DNA of 64,000 nucleotides, taken from Miniphocaeibacter halophilus. Lineage in GTDB: Bacteria > Bacillota > Clostridia > Tissierellales > Peptoniphilaceae. This document shows, piece after piece, positions 18,764 to 28,600 of the stretch (position 1 is its first letter; each line of letters begins with the position of its first letter). The DNA is taken from NCBI RefSeq assembly GCF_016458825.1, contig NZ_CP066744.1, forward strand, positions 315,001-379,000. Reading direction: 5' to 3'. Position numbers and translations under genes: made by a program. The notes below the pieces were generated by a model. That model did not search any database and had not been told where the DNA came from. It saw only the letters and a list, made by a program, of their open reading frames with translations.

Positions 18764-19565
18764 CTTCTTCTCCTATTGGTATTATTATTTCAGTTATATA
18801 TTTTTTTGGATTACCTTTAAAATTTTTTCCTGGTCCCTTAATATGTACTTCTCTAGTTGGTGTTTTCATAATATAATTATTCTTATTACAATAGTCTATT
18901 ATATTTTTATAAGCCCTGTAAATTGATTCATAACTACCTATATGGTTAGTTTTAACCCCCTTTACTGATGGAATTACCTTAAATTCAATACTATTATAGG
19001 TCTTTATTTTTTTAGATACCGGTATACAAACCTCTATTTCTGCCTCATCTTCAAAACCATAATCATAATATAAACAAAATGAGTTTCCAGTTATATTATC
19101 TTTTCCTACTTTATGGATTTGATCTATGTATTTTCCTACATCACTGTATTTTCCTTTATATCTATAGGACAATACCATTTTTTCTTCTATTTCTACCAGT
19201 TTGAAACAATAATGTTCTTCCCTTTCTTCCTCGTTTATTTCTTTATTTAAATATAAATCTATATATTCAATAAGTCCCTCCTTCTTTTTAATATCATCCA
19301 AGATGTTTTTCTTCTTTTCTAATAAATAATAAAATAAGTCATCTTGACTTTGACAATTTGCTACAACTTCCTTCATTTCCGATATAGAAAAATCCAAATA
19401 CCTTAGTGTCTTTATAAGTTTGGCCTGTTTGAAATTATCTTCATTATAAAGTCTATGACCATTTTCATCTCTTGAAAAAGGCTCTAATATTTTCTCTTTA
19501 TCATAATAATATAAGGTCTTAATTGTTAAATTCGTAATTTTAGAAAACTCACTTATTTTATACAT
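18747..19565 (-). CDS. MerR-family regulator with effector-binding domain (BmrR/TipA-like)
   Basis: 272-residue activator. The N-terminal MerR helix-turn-helix starts MYKISEFSKITNLTIKTLYYYDKE (shown in part) and recognises the RLY segment near 38; a dimerising coiled coil spans about 80-125; the C-terminal GyrI-like domain (about 125-270) has GSYESIYRAY. The architecture is that of multidrug-sensing BmrR. Its own promoter has the 19-base spacer typical of MerR targets, so it probably activates its own operon with the GyrI-like gene. Confidence 0.88.
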   Translation of the reverse strand: MYKISEFSKITNLTIKTLYYYDKEKILEPFSRDENGHRLYNEDNFKQAKLIKTLRYLDFSISEMKEVVANCQSQDDLFYYLLEKKKNILDDIKKKEGLIEYIDLYLNKEINEEEREEHYCFKLVEIEEKMVLSYRYKGKYSDVGKYIDQIHKVGKDNITGNSFCLYYDYGFEDEAEIEVCIPVSKKIKTYNSIEFKVIPSVKGVKTNHIGSYESIYRAYKNIIDYCNKNNYIMKTPTREVHIKGPGKNFKGNPKKYITEIIIPIGEEDGKEI

Positions 19566-19581
19566 TTCATCACCTATTACA

Positions 19582-19612
19582 ATTATAGACTATACCCTAC
19601 ACAGTAGAGCAA
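19582..19612 (-). promoter_or_regulatory. MerR-type promoter of the merR-gyrI operon
   Basis: Minus strand: -35 TTGCTC (19607-19612), 19-base spacer, -10 TATAAT (19582-19587). The spacer carries a CTAC-N3-GTAG dyad. A 19-base spacer is the hallmark of promoters remodelled by MerR proteins. Confidence 0.65.
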
Positions 19613-19647
19613 AAAAGTAGAAGATAAAATATATCTTCTACTTTTTT
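19611..19647 (-). terminator. Terminator of the ABC-F gene
   Basis: A perfect 16-bp stem (GTAGAAGATA and complement, flanked by A6/T6) with a 5-base loop directly follows the stop codon and touches the -35 of the merR promoter. Confidence 0.9.
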
Positions 19648-21136
19648 AATCCCTTATTTTTTTGATTTCTATATTTCTAGCATTAATATTTTTTAAAAAA
19701 TCTTCATCATGTTCTACTAAAATAATTGTAGGTTTATATTTTAAAATCATTCTCTCTATTTGGAGTCTTGTTATTATATCCAAATAATTTAAAGGTTCAT
19801 CCCAAATATAAATATTAGCTTCTTCGCATATGCTTTTAGATATTAGAACCTTTTTCTTCTGTCCACTACTATAGGAGCCTATATCTTTGTCAAAGGTATC
19901 TCTATCAAAGCCCATTTTTCTAAGTAGTGTTAGAAATTTTGTCTTATCTACACTATTATTTTCTATAAAGTCATCTAAGGAACCTTTTATCCAATCAAAC
20001 TCTTGAGGTAAATAGGAAATTTTTAAATTACTTGCTAATTTTAAACTTCCATTTCTTTTAATATTAAAACCTACTATGGATTTTAAAAAACTACTCTTAC
20101 CCGCTCCATTTTCTCCTGTAATTGTTACAATCTCTCCATTTTCTATTGAAAAATCCAAAGGTTCAAATATTTTTCTATTATTAAATGATATAGAATAATT
20201 TTCTGCCACTATTAGATTTTTACTATGATGGGGTACAGATTCCAATACTAAATCATCTTCAAATTCTATATTTGTTAATAAACCTGTTTTTTCCTCTAAT
20301 GTTTTTTTATATCGTTGCTCAAGATTTTTTGACCTTTGCATCATTTTTGCAGATTTGTGACCAACATAACCTTTGTCTACCTTTGAACCTGAATTTCTCA
20401 TATTTTTAGAAGCTTCTACTTTATCGGACCAGTTGGCCTTCTCCCTTGATGATTTTTCCAACCTATCTATTTCTTTTTTAAGTTTTTCATTTTTATTTCT
20501 ATTAAATTCATCTTCTGCTTCTTTATTTTCCTTCCAAGTGTCATAGTTTCCTTTTTGTAGTACTATTTTTTGCTTTTCTATTGTAAGAACATGATCTATT
20601 GTATGGTTTAAAAAGTTTCTATCATGAGAAACCAATATAAACCCTGATTTTTTATTTAAATATTCAGCTAAAATCCTTCTTCCGTTTATATCTAAACTAT
20701 TTGTAGGCTCATCTATTAATAAAAAATTGTTGTCAGATATAAACATAGAGGCAATTAATACCTTAGTTTGTTCTCCGCCGCTTAAAGTATTAAATGGCCT
20801 ATATAAAATATCTAAATCCACCTTTAAAAGATTTAGCTCTCTTTCTAATTTCCACAGCTCATAATTTCCCTTTATTTCTTCAACTACATCAACAGTTAAA
20901 TAATCTTCATTTTTTATTTTATATGGAAAATATTCAAAGTGAACCTTACTTGTAATAGTTCCACTATAGTCTAATTTTCCTAGTAAAATATTTAAAAATG
21001 TAGATTTCCCATAACCATTTCTACCAATTAACCCTAATTTCCAATTACTATCTAATTGTAGATTAATATTTTCAAATATAGGTTTTATATCCCCAATATA
21101 CGTAAATTCTAAATTTTTTATATCTATTATAGACAT
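19646..21136 (-). CDS. ABC-F ribosome-protection ATPase (Lsa/Vga-like)
   Basis: 496-residue cytosolic protein with two ATPase domains and no membrane segments. Domain 1: Walker A GRNGYGKST (about 37-45), signature TLSGGEQTK, Walker B LLIDEPTNSLD. A charged linker (about 205-295) is the arm that reaches the peptidyl-transferase centre. Domain 2: GENGAGKSS (about 340), YSSGQKKK, YIWDEPLNYLD. Length and N-terminus resemble the Lsa/Vga group that protects ribosomes from lincosamides, pleuromutilins and streptogramin A; the actual drug range is inferred. It has GAAAGGAGAG before the ATG and a 460-base leader with uORF and attenuator. Confidence 0.88.
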   Translation of the reverse strand: MSIIDIKNLEFTYIGDIKPIFENINLQLDSNWKLGLIGRNGYGKSTFLNILLGKLDYSGTITSKVHFEYFPYKIKNEDYLTVDVVEEIKGNYELWKLERELNLLKVDLDILYRPFNTLSGGEQTKVLIASMFISDNNFLLIDEPTNSLDINGRRILAEYLNKKSGFILVSHDRNFLNHTIDHVLTIEKQKIVLQKGNYDTWKENKEAEDEFNRNKNEKLKKEIDRLEKSSREKANWSDKVEASKNMRNSGSKVDKGYVGHKSAKMMQRSKNLEQRYKKTLEEKTGLLTNIEFEDDLVLESVPHHSKNLIVAENYSISFNNRKIFEPLDFSIENGEIVTITGENGAGKSSFLKSIVGFNIKRNGSLKLASNLKISYLPQEFDWIKGSLDDFIENNSVDKTKFLTLLRKMGFDRDTFDKDIGSYSSGQKKKVLISKSICEEANIYIWDEPLNYLDIITRLQIERMILKYKPTIILVEHDEDFLKNINARNIEIKKIRD

Positions 21137-21231
21137 TAACTCTCCTTTCTATTAATTAGTTAATAATATAAAGTTTCCATTTTATCACCTCCAAGTTTAT
21201 GTTTTATGTAATTATTATTCTATTTAAATCA

Positions 21232-21371
21232 GATTTGGACTTCGCTGCAACTTGAAGCCCTAGTCAAAATCTTTGATTTTGTTACAGGTCTCATGTCAGC
21301 TGTTGACCAAGTTTTACTTGGATTCAACAGTCTGCTGACCTACTACGCAATCAAAGATTGCTGTTAGGTCA
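21232..21371. repeat. Copy R2 of the hairpin-rich intergenic repeat
   Basis: About 140 bases lying in the ABC-F leader. It holds hairpins CAAAATC-TTT-GATTTTG, a long GTCAG/CTGTTG/CCAAGT stem closed by ACTTGG, CAACAG and CTGAC, and a final TGACCTA/TAGGTCA stem enclosing GCAATC-AAA-GATTGC. 21232-21249 equals part of R1, and 21251-21281 is identical over 31 bases to 35066-35096. Confidence 0.82.
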
Positions 21372-21373
21372 TT

Positions 21374-21400
21374 AAAAAAAGACGAGGGAAATCCCTCGTC
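21374..21400 (-). terminator. Attenuator-type terminator in the ABC-F leader
   Basis: On the minus strand GACGAGGGA pairs perfectly with TCCCTCGTC and is followed by seven Ts. It lies about 195 bases after the promoter and 240 bases before the ABC-F start, so full transcripts must read through it. Confidence 0.88.
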
Positions 21401-21543
21401 TAATGGTTTACATAATATATAATATGAAGAGATTTCTTGCTATGGTCATAATAAATACGGTCTAAAATATATAATTATTTATTTAATACATATAATTACA
21501 TTAACTTAAGACTATTATTTTTTATTATTTCCAAATTAAATTT

Positions 21544-21564
21544 TTAGCAAGAAATTAAAATCAT
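21544..21564 (-). CDS. Six-residue leader peptide of the ABC-F gene
   Basis: ATG with GAGGTG seven bases upstream, encoding MILISC and a TAA stop. The end of this uORF (21545-21555) is perfectly complementary over 11 bases to 21432-21442 further down the leader. Short uORFs whose translation is disturbed by the antibiotic control several erm and ABC-F genes; that mechanism is inferred here. Too short for proof by coding statistics. Confidence 0.6.
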   Translation of the reverse strand: MILISC

Positions 21565-21594
21565 TCTTTCACCTCTTATTTTTATATCAGACTA

Positions 21595-21623
21595 ATATTA
21601 TCATATTTTCCACTTTAAATCAA
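21595..21623 (-). promoter_or_regulatory. Promoter of the ABC-F transcript
   Basis: Minus strand: -35 TTGATT (21618-21623), 17-base spacer, -10 TAATAT (21595-21600). It starts five bases after the YitT stop, giving the ABC-F gene its own long leader. Confidence 0.7.
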
Positions 21624-21627
21624 CAAT

Positions 21628-22524
21628 CTAAATCTCGGCTGTTGTAAATCCTTTACCTTTTACTTCATAAGTATCTGAAATAGTCATAAATGCATTTTTG
21701 TCACGCTTTTCCACTATTTGCTTTAAAGCTGCTATTTGTCTTGTACCTACTACAGTATAAATTATTTTATATCCTGTTTCACTATAAGCTCCTGCACCTT
21801 CTAGGTAAGTTACTCCCCTATGAACATATTTTATTATATCTTCAGTTATGCCGTCATATTCCTTTGATATAATAAATATCTGTTTTCTTTCTCCAAAACC
21901 CATTTGAATTCTATCAAGTAGTGTATAGCCTACAACCATGGAAACTATTGTATATAGTCCCTTGTCCAATGAAAATATATATGAAGCAATTAAGACTATA
22001 AACATATTCATACCTAATAAAGCATTACCAATATTCATATTGAGCTTTTTTTTAAATATAGCTGCCAATATATCTAATCCACCTTGACAAGCCCCATATC
22101 TAAAAAGAATTCCCATGCCTATTCCATTAATGGCTCCTCCTATTACAGAAACAAGAAAAGCATCTTCTAAAATAAATGGATTTTTAAAGTTTTCAAATAT
22201 TAGTAATATACCGGACAATACTAATGCTGAAATCATTGCATAGGTTGTAAAAATTTTATTTAAGAATATATATCCCAGTATAACTAACGGAATATTTAAT
22301 ACCAATATAGTTATACCTGTAGGTATATTGTACAAAATTTTTAATAATAAACCTATACCTCCTAAACCACCACTTAGTAAACCTTTTTGTTGAAAGAAAA
22401 AGGTCATTGCAAAAGCACAAATAAAATCTCCTAATAAAATAGCCCCCATTCTTTTTGAAATTTCCATTTTATTACCTAGATAATTAGATATCCTAAATGC
22501 ATCTTCTTCAGATTTACTATTCAT
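21628..22524 (-). CDS. YitT-family membrane protein (second copy)
   Basis: 298-residue member of the same DUF161/DUF2179 family as the gene at 12060-12941. Membrane segments span about 25-200 (GGLGGIGLLLKILYNIPTG is the conserved re-entrant-like part) and the C-terminal cytosolic domain (about 215-290) has YLEGAGAYSETGYKIIY. Sequence identity with the first copy is low outside the motifs, so they are old paralogues. Function unknown. It is monocistronic, and the ABC-F promoter begins directly after its stop. Confidence 0.86.
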   Translation of the reverse strand: MNSKSEEDAFRISNYLGNKMEISKRMGAILLGDFICAFAMTFFFQQKGLLSGGLGGIGLLLKILYNIPTGITILVLNIPLVILGYIFLNKIFTTYAMISALVLSGILLIFENFKNPFILEDAFLVSVIGGAINGIGMGILFRYGACQGGLDILAAIFKKKLNMNIGNALLGMNMFIVLIASYIFSLDKGLYTIVSMVVGYTLLDRIQMGFGERKQIFIISKEYDGITEDIIKYVHRGVTYLEGAGAYSETGYKIIYTVVGTRQIAALKQIVEKRDKNAFMTISDTYEVKGKGFTTAEI

Positions 22525-22739
22525 TCATATCCCCTTTTTATTATATTAATTTTATATTACCTTTCAATATAAAGCTAACATAATTCTGTTAAAAAAACAA
22601 CAACTCATTTATGTTTTAGTTTAATAAATTCAGAAATAGACTAAAATTAATTAAAGGACATTTATAGTAATTTTAAACTTTAAATCTATAAATAATAATC
22701 TTCTTCTTATTTATTTCTTAATTTTAAATTGAATAAGTG

Positions 22740-23283
22740 TTAACAAGTAGCCCTTTTCACACCAGAAAACCAGTATACCGTTTGATACTGAGCAGTTCGA
22801 TATGCTCCTGTATTATACATTTGTATATCTTATCTCACCCTATTCTTTTCTTATCCGAACTTTGAAGATTGAATACGCCAATCTCTATATTCTATCCAGC
22901 TATAGAATAACCTTTCAAATACTACTGTCAATATCGTTCTACCTTCCTAACTTATGTTGTTACTATGACCTCCGCTGATTTCTCACAATTCATTTATACT
23001 ACTAGTTCATCTATGAGTACTCACAGAACAAATCATAATACTTTCATTGTTTAATATCAGAATTTACGCCTTAAGTTTACGGTTGCTTTTTAGAACTTTT
23101 CTATCTCTAGCTAACTTGCCCACTGTTTGTGCCTTATATTCTGTTCCTGTTCATCAAGCTACGATTTCACTATTACTTCCTTTATACTATACGTCACCAT
23201 ATAAAACTTGCAAGTCGCTATCAGATTTGTCGTCAACTATGTTCTTTAAGGAATTACATCCAGAATTAGAACATGCCATCATA
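22740..23283. other. Unidentified non-coding stretch of different composition
   Basis: About 540 bases visibly richer in G+C (near 36-40% by eye) than the surrounding 25%. No convincing gene: an 89-codon plus-strand frame (23047-23316) lacks a ribosome binding site and family features and runs through the terminator, and the minus strand is broken by stops. It may be the remains of a mobile element or intron. No terminal inverted repeats or target duplication could be made out. Confidence 0.45.
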
Positions 23284-23285
23284 GC

Positions 23286-23318
23286 AAAAAAATATCAGGC
23301 AGTTATAACTGCCTGATA
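23286..23318 (-). terminator. Terminator of the LPXTG surface protein
   Basis: A perfect palindrome with arms TATCAGGCAGTTA (23293-23318), followed on the minus strand by seven Ts. Confidence 0.9.
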
Positions 23319-23383
23319 AAATAGTTTGTTAATTTAATATATTTAAATATTATTTCTTATATATTTAAAATATATACTATTAA

Positions 23384-25465
23384 CTAATCATCTTTTTTCT
23401 TAAATTGATATAAACCACCAACTACTAAACCTAATCCTACTAGAGAAATTCCTAAAGTTCCTACAATACCTGTTTTAGGTAGTTTTTTACTTGGATTCGC
23501 CGACTTAACAGGGTCTGTTGGTTTAACAGGATCTGTTGGTTTAACAGGATCTGTTGGTTTAACAGGGTCTGTTGGTTTAACAGGGTCTGTTGGTTTAACA
23601 GGATCTGTTGGTTTAACAGGATCTGTTGGTTTAACAGGGTCTGTTGGTTTAACAGGATCTGTTGGTTTAACAGGGTCTGTTGGTTTAACAGGGTCTGTTG
23701 GTTTAACAGGGTCTGTTGGTGTACTTGGATCTACAATTTCAGTGTCCATTACCCATTGAGCCGTATATACTGCATTTTCTGTTACGGTTTTTGCTACTTT
23801 TGGATCCCAACCATCAAATTTATAGCCTTCTCTTGTTGGCTCTGTTACTTTTACTCCATCAAGTCCCATGTATTCATAACCTGGTGTTTTATCACCTTTG
23901 TTTACTGTGAAAGAAACGTCCATTTGCTCTCCACCATTTACTTTATAGGTTACTGTATATTTTGGTACTGCCTTTTTCCACTGAGCCGTATATACTGCAT
24001 TTTCTGTTACGGTTTTTGATACTTTTGGATCCCAACCTGTAAATACATAGCCTTTTCTTGTTGGCTCTGTTACTTTTACTCCATCAAGCCCCATGTATTC
24101 ATAACCTGGTGTTTTTTCTCCTTTGTTTACTGTGAAAGATGTATCATTAGTGTCTCCACCGTTTACTTTGTAGGTTACTGTATATTTTGGCACTGCCTTT
24201 TCCCACTGAGCCGTATATACCGCATTTTCTGTTACGGTTTTTGATACTTTTGGATCCCAACCTGTAAATACATAGCCTTTTCTTGTTGGCTCTGTTACTT
24301 TTACTCCATCAAGCCCCATGTATTCATAACCTGGTGTTTCATTACCTTCTTCTACTGTGTAAGAAACGTCCATTGGCTCTCCACCGTTTACTTTATAGGT
24401 TACTGTGTATTTTTCTGCTTCTCTCCACTGAGCCGTATATACCGTATTTCCTAGTACGGTTTTTGCTACTTTTGGCTCCCAACCTGTAAATACATAGCCT
24501 TTTCTTGTTGGCTCTGTTACTTTTACTCCATCAGATCCTATATATTCGTAACCTGGTGTCTTTTCTCCTTCTAAGACTGTTAAAGATGTATCAAGAGTGT
24601 CTCCACCGTTTACTTTGTAGACTACTGTAACCTCTTCTGGAATTTTCCATAGGGCTGTGTATACTGCATTTTCTATTACAGTTTCTGATACTTTTGGATC
24701 CCAACCTGTAAATACATAGCCTTTTCTTGTTGGCTCTGTTACTTTTACTCCATCAAGTCCCATGTATTCATAACCTGGTGTTTTTTCTCCTTTGTTTACT
24801 GTGAAAGATGTATCATTAGTGTCTCCACCGTTTACTTTGTAGGTTACTGTATATTTTTGCACTGCCTTTTCCCACTGAGCCGTATATACTGCATTTTCTG
24901 TTACGGTTTTTGATACTTTTGGATCCCAACCTGTAAATACATAGCCTTTTCTTGTTGGCTCTGTTAACTTTACTCCATCAAGTCCCATGTATTCATAACC
25001 TGGTGTTTTTTCACCTTTATTTACTGTGGAAGATGTATCAGAAGTGTCTCCACCGTTTACTTTGTAGGTTACTGTAAGTCTTTCAGCTTTGGCTTCTTCC
25101 TGTTGAGTTTTTATAGCATCTTTTGTCTTATCCAATTCATCAAGGTTGTAATTTTGTGTCTTTTCACCTTTCTTTGCAGTTTTTGTTGCTTTTTCAATAC
25201 TATCTGTAGAATCAGTTTCTCTAGTTTCTTCAGATTGGATTTTTTTCTGTTGAACCGTATCAATTGGATTTACTGTTGATTTTGATACAGACTTATTAAA
25301 ATCAACTTCTTTAGTTTGTTTTGAAGGTAAATCTTGGGTTTTCCCACTATCTTCTTCATATGTTGCTATATTTTTACTTTCTGCCATAGTTGTTTTAACC
25401 GGTAAAACATTAAACATAAACGTAAATATTAACAACATACTTAATGCTCTTTTTATTTTGTTCAT
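23384..25465 (-). CDS. LPXTG-anchored surface protein with InlB-type repeats
   Basis: 693-residue secreted wall protein. A signal peptide (about 1-29, ending TTMA) is followed by a charged low-complexity region (30-130), six tandem repeats of about 70 residues (131-557; each has YTVTYKVNGG, TPGYEYMG, EPTRKGYVFTGW and AVYTAQW), about twelve DPVKPT units (to about 650), and LPKTG near 662 with a hydrophobic helix and KKKDD tail for sortase. The repeats belong to the Listeria-Bacteroides (InlB B-repeat) class often found in adhesins. No sortase gene is in the window. A specific ligand cannot be told. Confidence 0.92.
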   Translation of the reverse strand: MNKIKRALSMLLIFTFMFNVLPVKTTMAESKNIATYEEDSGKTQDLPSKQTKEVDFNKSVSKSTVNPIDTVQQKKIQSEETRETDSTDSIEKATKTAKKGEKTQNYNLDELDKTKDAIKTQQEEAKAERLTVTYKVNGGDTSDTSSTVNKGEKTPGYEYMGLDGVKLTEPTRKGYVFTGWDPKVSKTVTENAVYTAQWEKAVQKYTVTYKVNGGDTNDTSFTVNKGEKTPGYEYMGLDGVKVTEPTRKGYVFTGWDPKVSETVIENAVYTALWKIPEEVTVVYKVNGGDTLDTSLTVLEGEKTPGYEYIGSDGVKVTEPTRKGYVFTGWEPKVAKTVLGNTVYTAQWREAEKYTVTYKVNGGEPMDVSYTVEEGNETPGYEYMGLDGVKVTEPTRKGYVFTGWDPKVSKTVTENAVYTAQWEKAVPKYTVTYKVNGGDTNDTSFTVNKGEKTPGYEYMGLDGVKVTEPTRKGYVFTGWDPKVSKTVTENAVYTAQWKKAVPKYTVTYKVNGGEQMDVSFTVNKGDKTPGYEYMGLDGVKVTEPTREGYKFDGWDPKVAKTVTENAVYTAQWVMDTEIVDPSTPTDPVKPTDPVKPTDPVKPTDPVKPTDPVKPTDPVKPTDPVKPTDPVKPTDPVKPTDPVKPTDPVKPTDPVKSANPSKKLPKTGIVGTLGISLVGLGLVVGGLYQFKKKDD
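23510..23720 (-). repeat. 18-base tandem repeat encoding DPVKPT
   Basis: About twelve near-identical 18-base units (GGATCTGTTGGTTTAACA on the plus strand, varying GGA/GGG) inside the surface protein gene. They form the wall-spanning spacer and could change in number by slippage. Confidence 0.9.
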
Positions 25466-25646
25466 ATATTCTCCTTTTCTTTTATTTTATTTTATTTTTT
25501 AATTATATATTATATATAATTAAAAAGAATAAGTATATTTTACCAAATAATCTATATAATATCAAAGTAATTATTAATATTATATTTATTTTATTTTTAT
25601 ATTGTTATATATTATTTATTAAAAATATAATTCATCAAAATATAAC

Positions 25647-25685
25647 AAAAAAACGGCCAAGTATTAACTTGAACCGTTTTTAAAA
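25647..25685 (-). terminator. Terminator of the CWB2 surface protein
   Basis: On the minus strand AAACGG..CAAG pairs with CTTG..CCGTTT and is followed by seven Ts, just after the stop at 25692. Confidence 0.8.
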
Positions 25686-25691
25686 ATCTAT

Positions 25692-28600
25692 TTATTTATT
25701 TCCCAGTAAATAGTCCACAACTACTTCCGGAACATTGTTTCCTCTAGACAATACTATTGGATAACCGTTCTTTGCTGCATATGGTGCTCCAACTATTGCA
25801 TCTGGGAATACTTCTCCACTTGCTATTACGGTATGTTTTGGTTTTACATATACCTGTTCTGCCACCAATACTGATGTTTCATATCTGTCAGCACCAGCTA
25901 TTCTATCTACTGCTGCAAATTTCTTAACTTCATTTGCTACCATATCTGACACTGAATTAACTCCACCACCTATAGTAACCTTACTTAGCTTCCAGTCTTT
26001 TATTGTTTTTGCTGTACTTGCCGGTAACTCCGTTGGTTTTGTTAACAGTATTGGCATGTTTTCTTCTACAGCCATAGATGTCATTGCTATAGCATCTGGG
26101 AAGTTGCTTCCGTCAACTAATATTGCCTCTGACTTTTTACCGGTTAATCCTCTTACTTGCTTTCCTACTAGTATTGCTGTATCATATCTGTCCGGTCCAC
26201 CAATTCTTTCTATGGTGTAGCTAGATAATTCTTTTTCTACTTTTTCAGATATAGAATCTCTTCCACCTACTAGTATTACTTTACTTGCCCCAAGTCTATT
26301 TATTTCTGCTTTTACTTCTGCCGGAATAGCATCTTTTCTTGTTAACATTATTGGCGCATCTAATTTATTTGCAAGTACTGTTGCCGTTAATTCATCTGTA
26401 TATTTTTCTCCACTTGCCAGTAATACCAACTTGGATTTACTATATGTTTCAGATACTTTTACCGATGTTTCATAACGATCTTTTCCATAAATTCTATTTA
26501 ATTTAAATTTCTTCAATTGGTTTTCTATGTTTTCAGTTAAAGTATCTCTTCCACCTATTAGGGTTATTTCTTTTATTGTATTTGCTGGTTTTTCTGGCTT
26601 ACTTGGATTTCCCGGTTCACTTGGCTCTGTTGGAACCGTTGGTTTCGTTGGTTCTGTAGGGTTTGTTGGGTTTGTAGGATTTGTTGGTTCACTTGGATTC
26701 GTTGTATCTGTTGAATCCTCCTCCCATTTTGCAAGTAATTTTAAATTTTCTGTAACTTTCAATTCAAAATCATATTTTGTTCCATCTTCTAAATACCAAC
26801 CTTTAAAAATATATCCTTCTTTTGAAATATTTTCTTCGACAACTACATCACCTTTTTTTACTTCAACAACCTTTGTCTTCATTGTATCATCATCAAATAC
26901 TCCACCCTTTGGTTCAAAGCTTACATATACTAGTCCCGGGCCTGAAGTATCGAGCTTCCATACAGCATAGACTCTTGTATCTTCTTCTATGGACGTAATT
27001 TCTGTGATTACCTTACTTTCGTCATTGTCTGTTTCCAAGGACCAACCTGCAAATGTATAGCCGGTCTTTTCTAGGTTCCCTTCATTTCCTTTTAAGGTTA
27101 CCTTACTTCCCTTTTCATATTTTTCTTCATCTACTGGAACAACTCCTCCGGTGTTTCCATTTCCATTATAGCTAACTCTATATTTTGGAACCTCTTTCCA
27201 TACGGCATAGACTGTTGTATTTTCATTTATACTTTCTATCTCAGTGATTACCTTACTTTCGTCATTGTCTGTTTCCAAGGACCAACCTGCAAATGTATAA
27301 CCAGTCTTTTCTAGGTTCCCTTCATTTCCTTTTAAGGTTACCTTACTTCCCTTTTCATATTTTTCTTCATCTACTGGAACAACTCCTCCGGTGTTTCCAT
27401 TTCCATCATAGCTAACTCTATGTTTTTCTTCCCATACGGCATATAAGGTAAAATTATCCTCTACATAGTATATTTCTTTACCAACTTCATAATCCGAGTC
27501 AGCTTCTACTGCGTCTGCCTTTGTAGACCAACCTAAAAACTTATAACCTTCCCTATTTGCTTTTAATGTTTCTTGTCCGTCTATTATATTGGTAATAGGT
27601 TCTGATACAGTTCCAATTGTATAATATTTTGTAATACTTTTTTCTATTTCATTACCGGATTCATCTAAGACCTTATCCTTTTCATAATAAATACTTCCGT
27701 CATATTCTTTTAAGTCAGGTAGAGAAAATTCACCACCATTAGCATCATATTTAATCCAGGACATTTCCACTGCCCCTTGATCCTTATATCTATTAAAATT
27801 TCTTTGGTCTTTTTCAGGAACTTTTTCCGTTCCAGTATAGGTATTATCTGCAATACTTTCCGGCTTTATTGGAATTGTCTGTATAATCTCATCATTAAAT
27901 CCTGCTGTAATTTTAGATAGATTATCCTGTAGTACAGCTTCACTTACTCCTAAGATATCCTTTACAGTATAATTCGGTGTATCTCCCGGATCTCCCTTAT
28001 CTACATTGACAACATTTACTCCACCGGCTACTTTCAACTGATTATTGGATATGTCCTTATAGTTAGATGTTTCATCTGGTACACCATTATTATAAACCCT
28101 GTTTCCTATAAATAAGGAATTGTATCTTGAAACTGAAGGTGTTGGAAAAAGCCCTGCTCCATGTAGCGCAATAGCTCCTCCTCTTTGCTCCGTAGTGGAG
28201 TTTTCATTTCCACTTTGATTTGCGACAAAAGTTGTACTATGAATTTTATTTATCATTTGTGAAGAACCACCATTTTTAAAATATTGAATAGCTCCTCCTG
28301 AATAACCTGCCCCATCTAAGCCGTAGGCCTTGTTGTTAACAAAGGTAGAGTTTTTTATATTTGTAATAAAACCGGGATTAAAAGTACCTTGAAACATAAT
28401 GGCTCCACCATCATCATAGGCAATATTATTTGAAAATGTAGATTTATTAATATTAAATTCAGCACCATTTCGCCCGTCTAATACATATATGGCACCACCG
28501 TCATAGGTACTTCTTACCTTCTTACCTTCTCCATTACTTTGATTTTTATCAAAGACAGATTCGTTTATTTCTACCTTCCCATAAAAATAGTGCAGTGCTA

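Noticed and set aside
22740-23283. Group II intron or IS element
   Set aside because: No domain V, reverse transcriptase, transposase or inverted termini could be identified; left as unidentified.
25444-25683. 79-codon plus-strand frame between the two surface protein genes
   Set aside because: Composition is that of AT-rich intergenic DNA, no ribosome binding site, and it runs through the terminator of the opposite gene.
26527-26970. 147-codon plus-strand frame rich in Gly-Phe-Val repeats
   Set aside because: Antisense shadow of the proline/threonine linker of the CWB2 protein.
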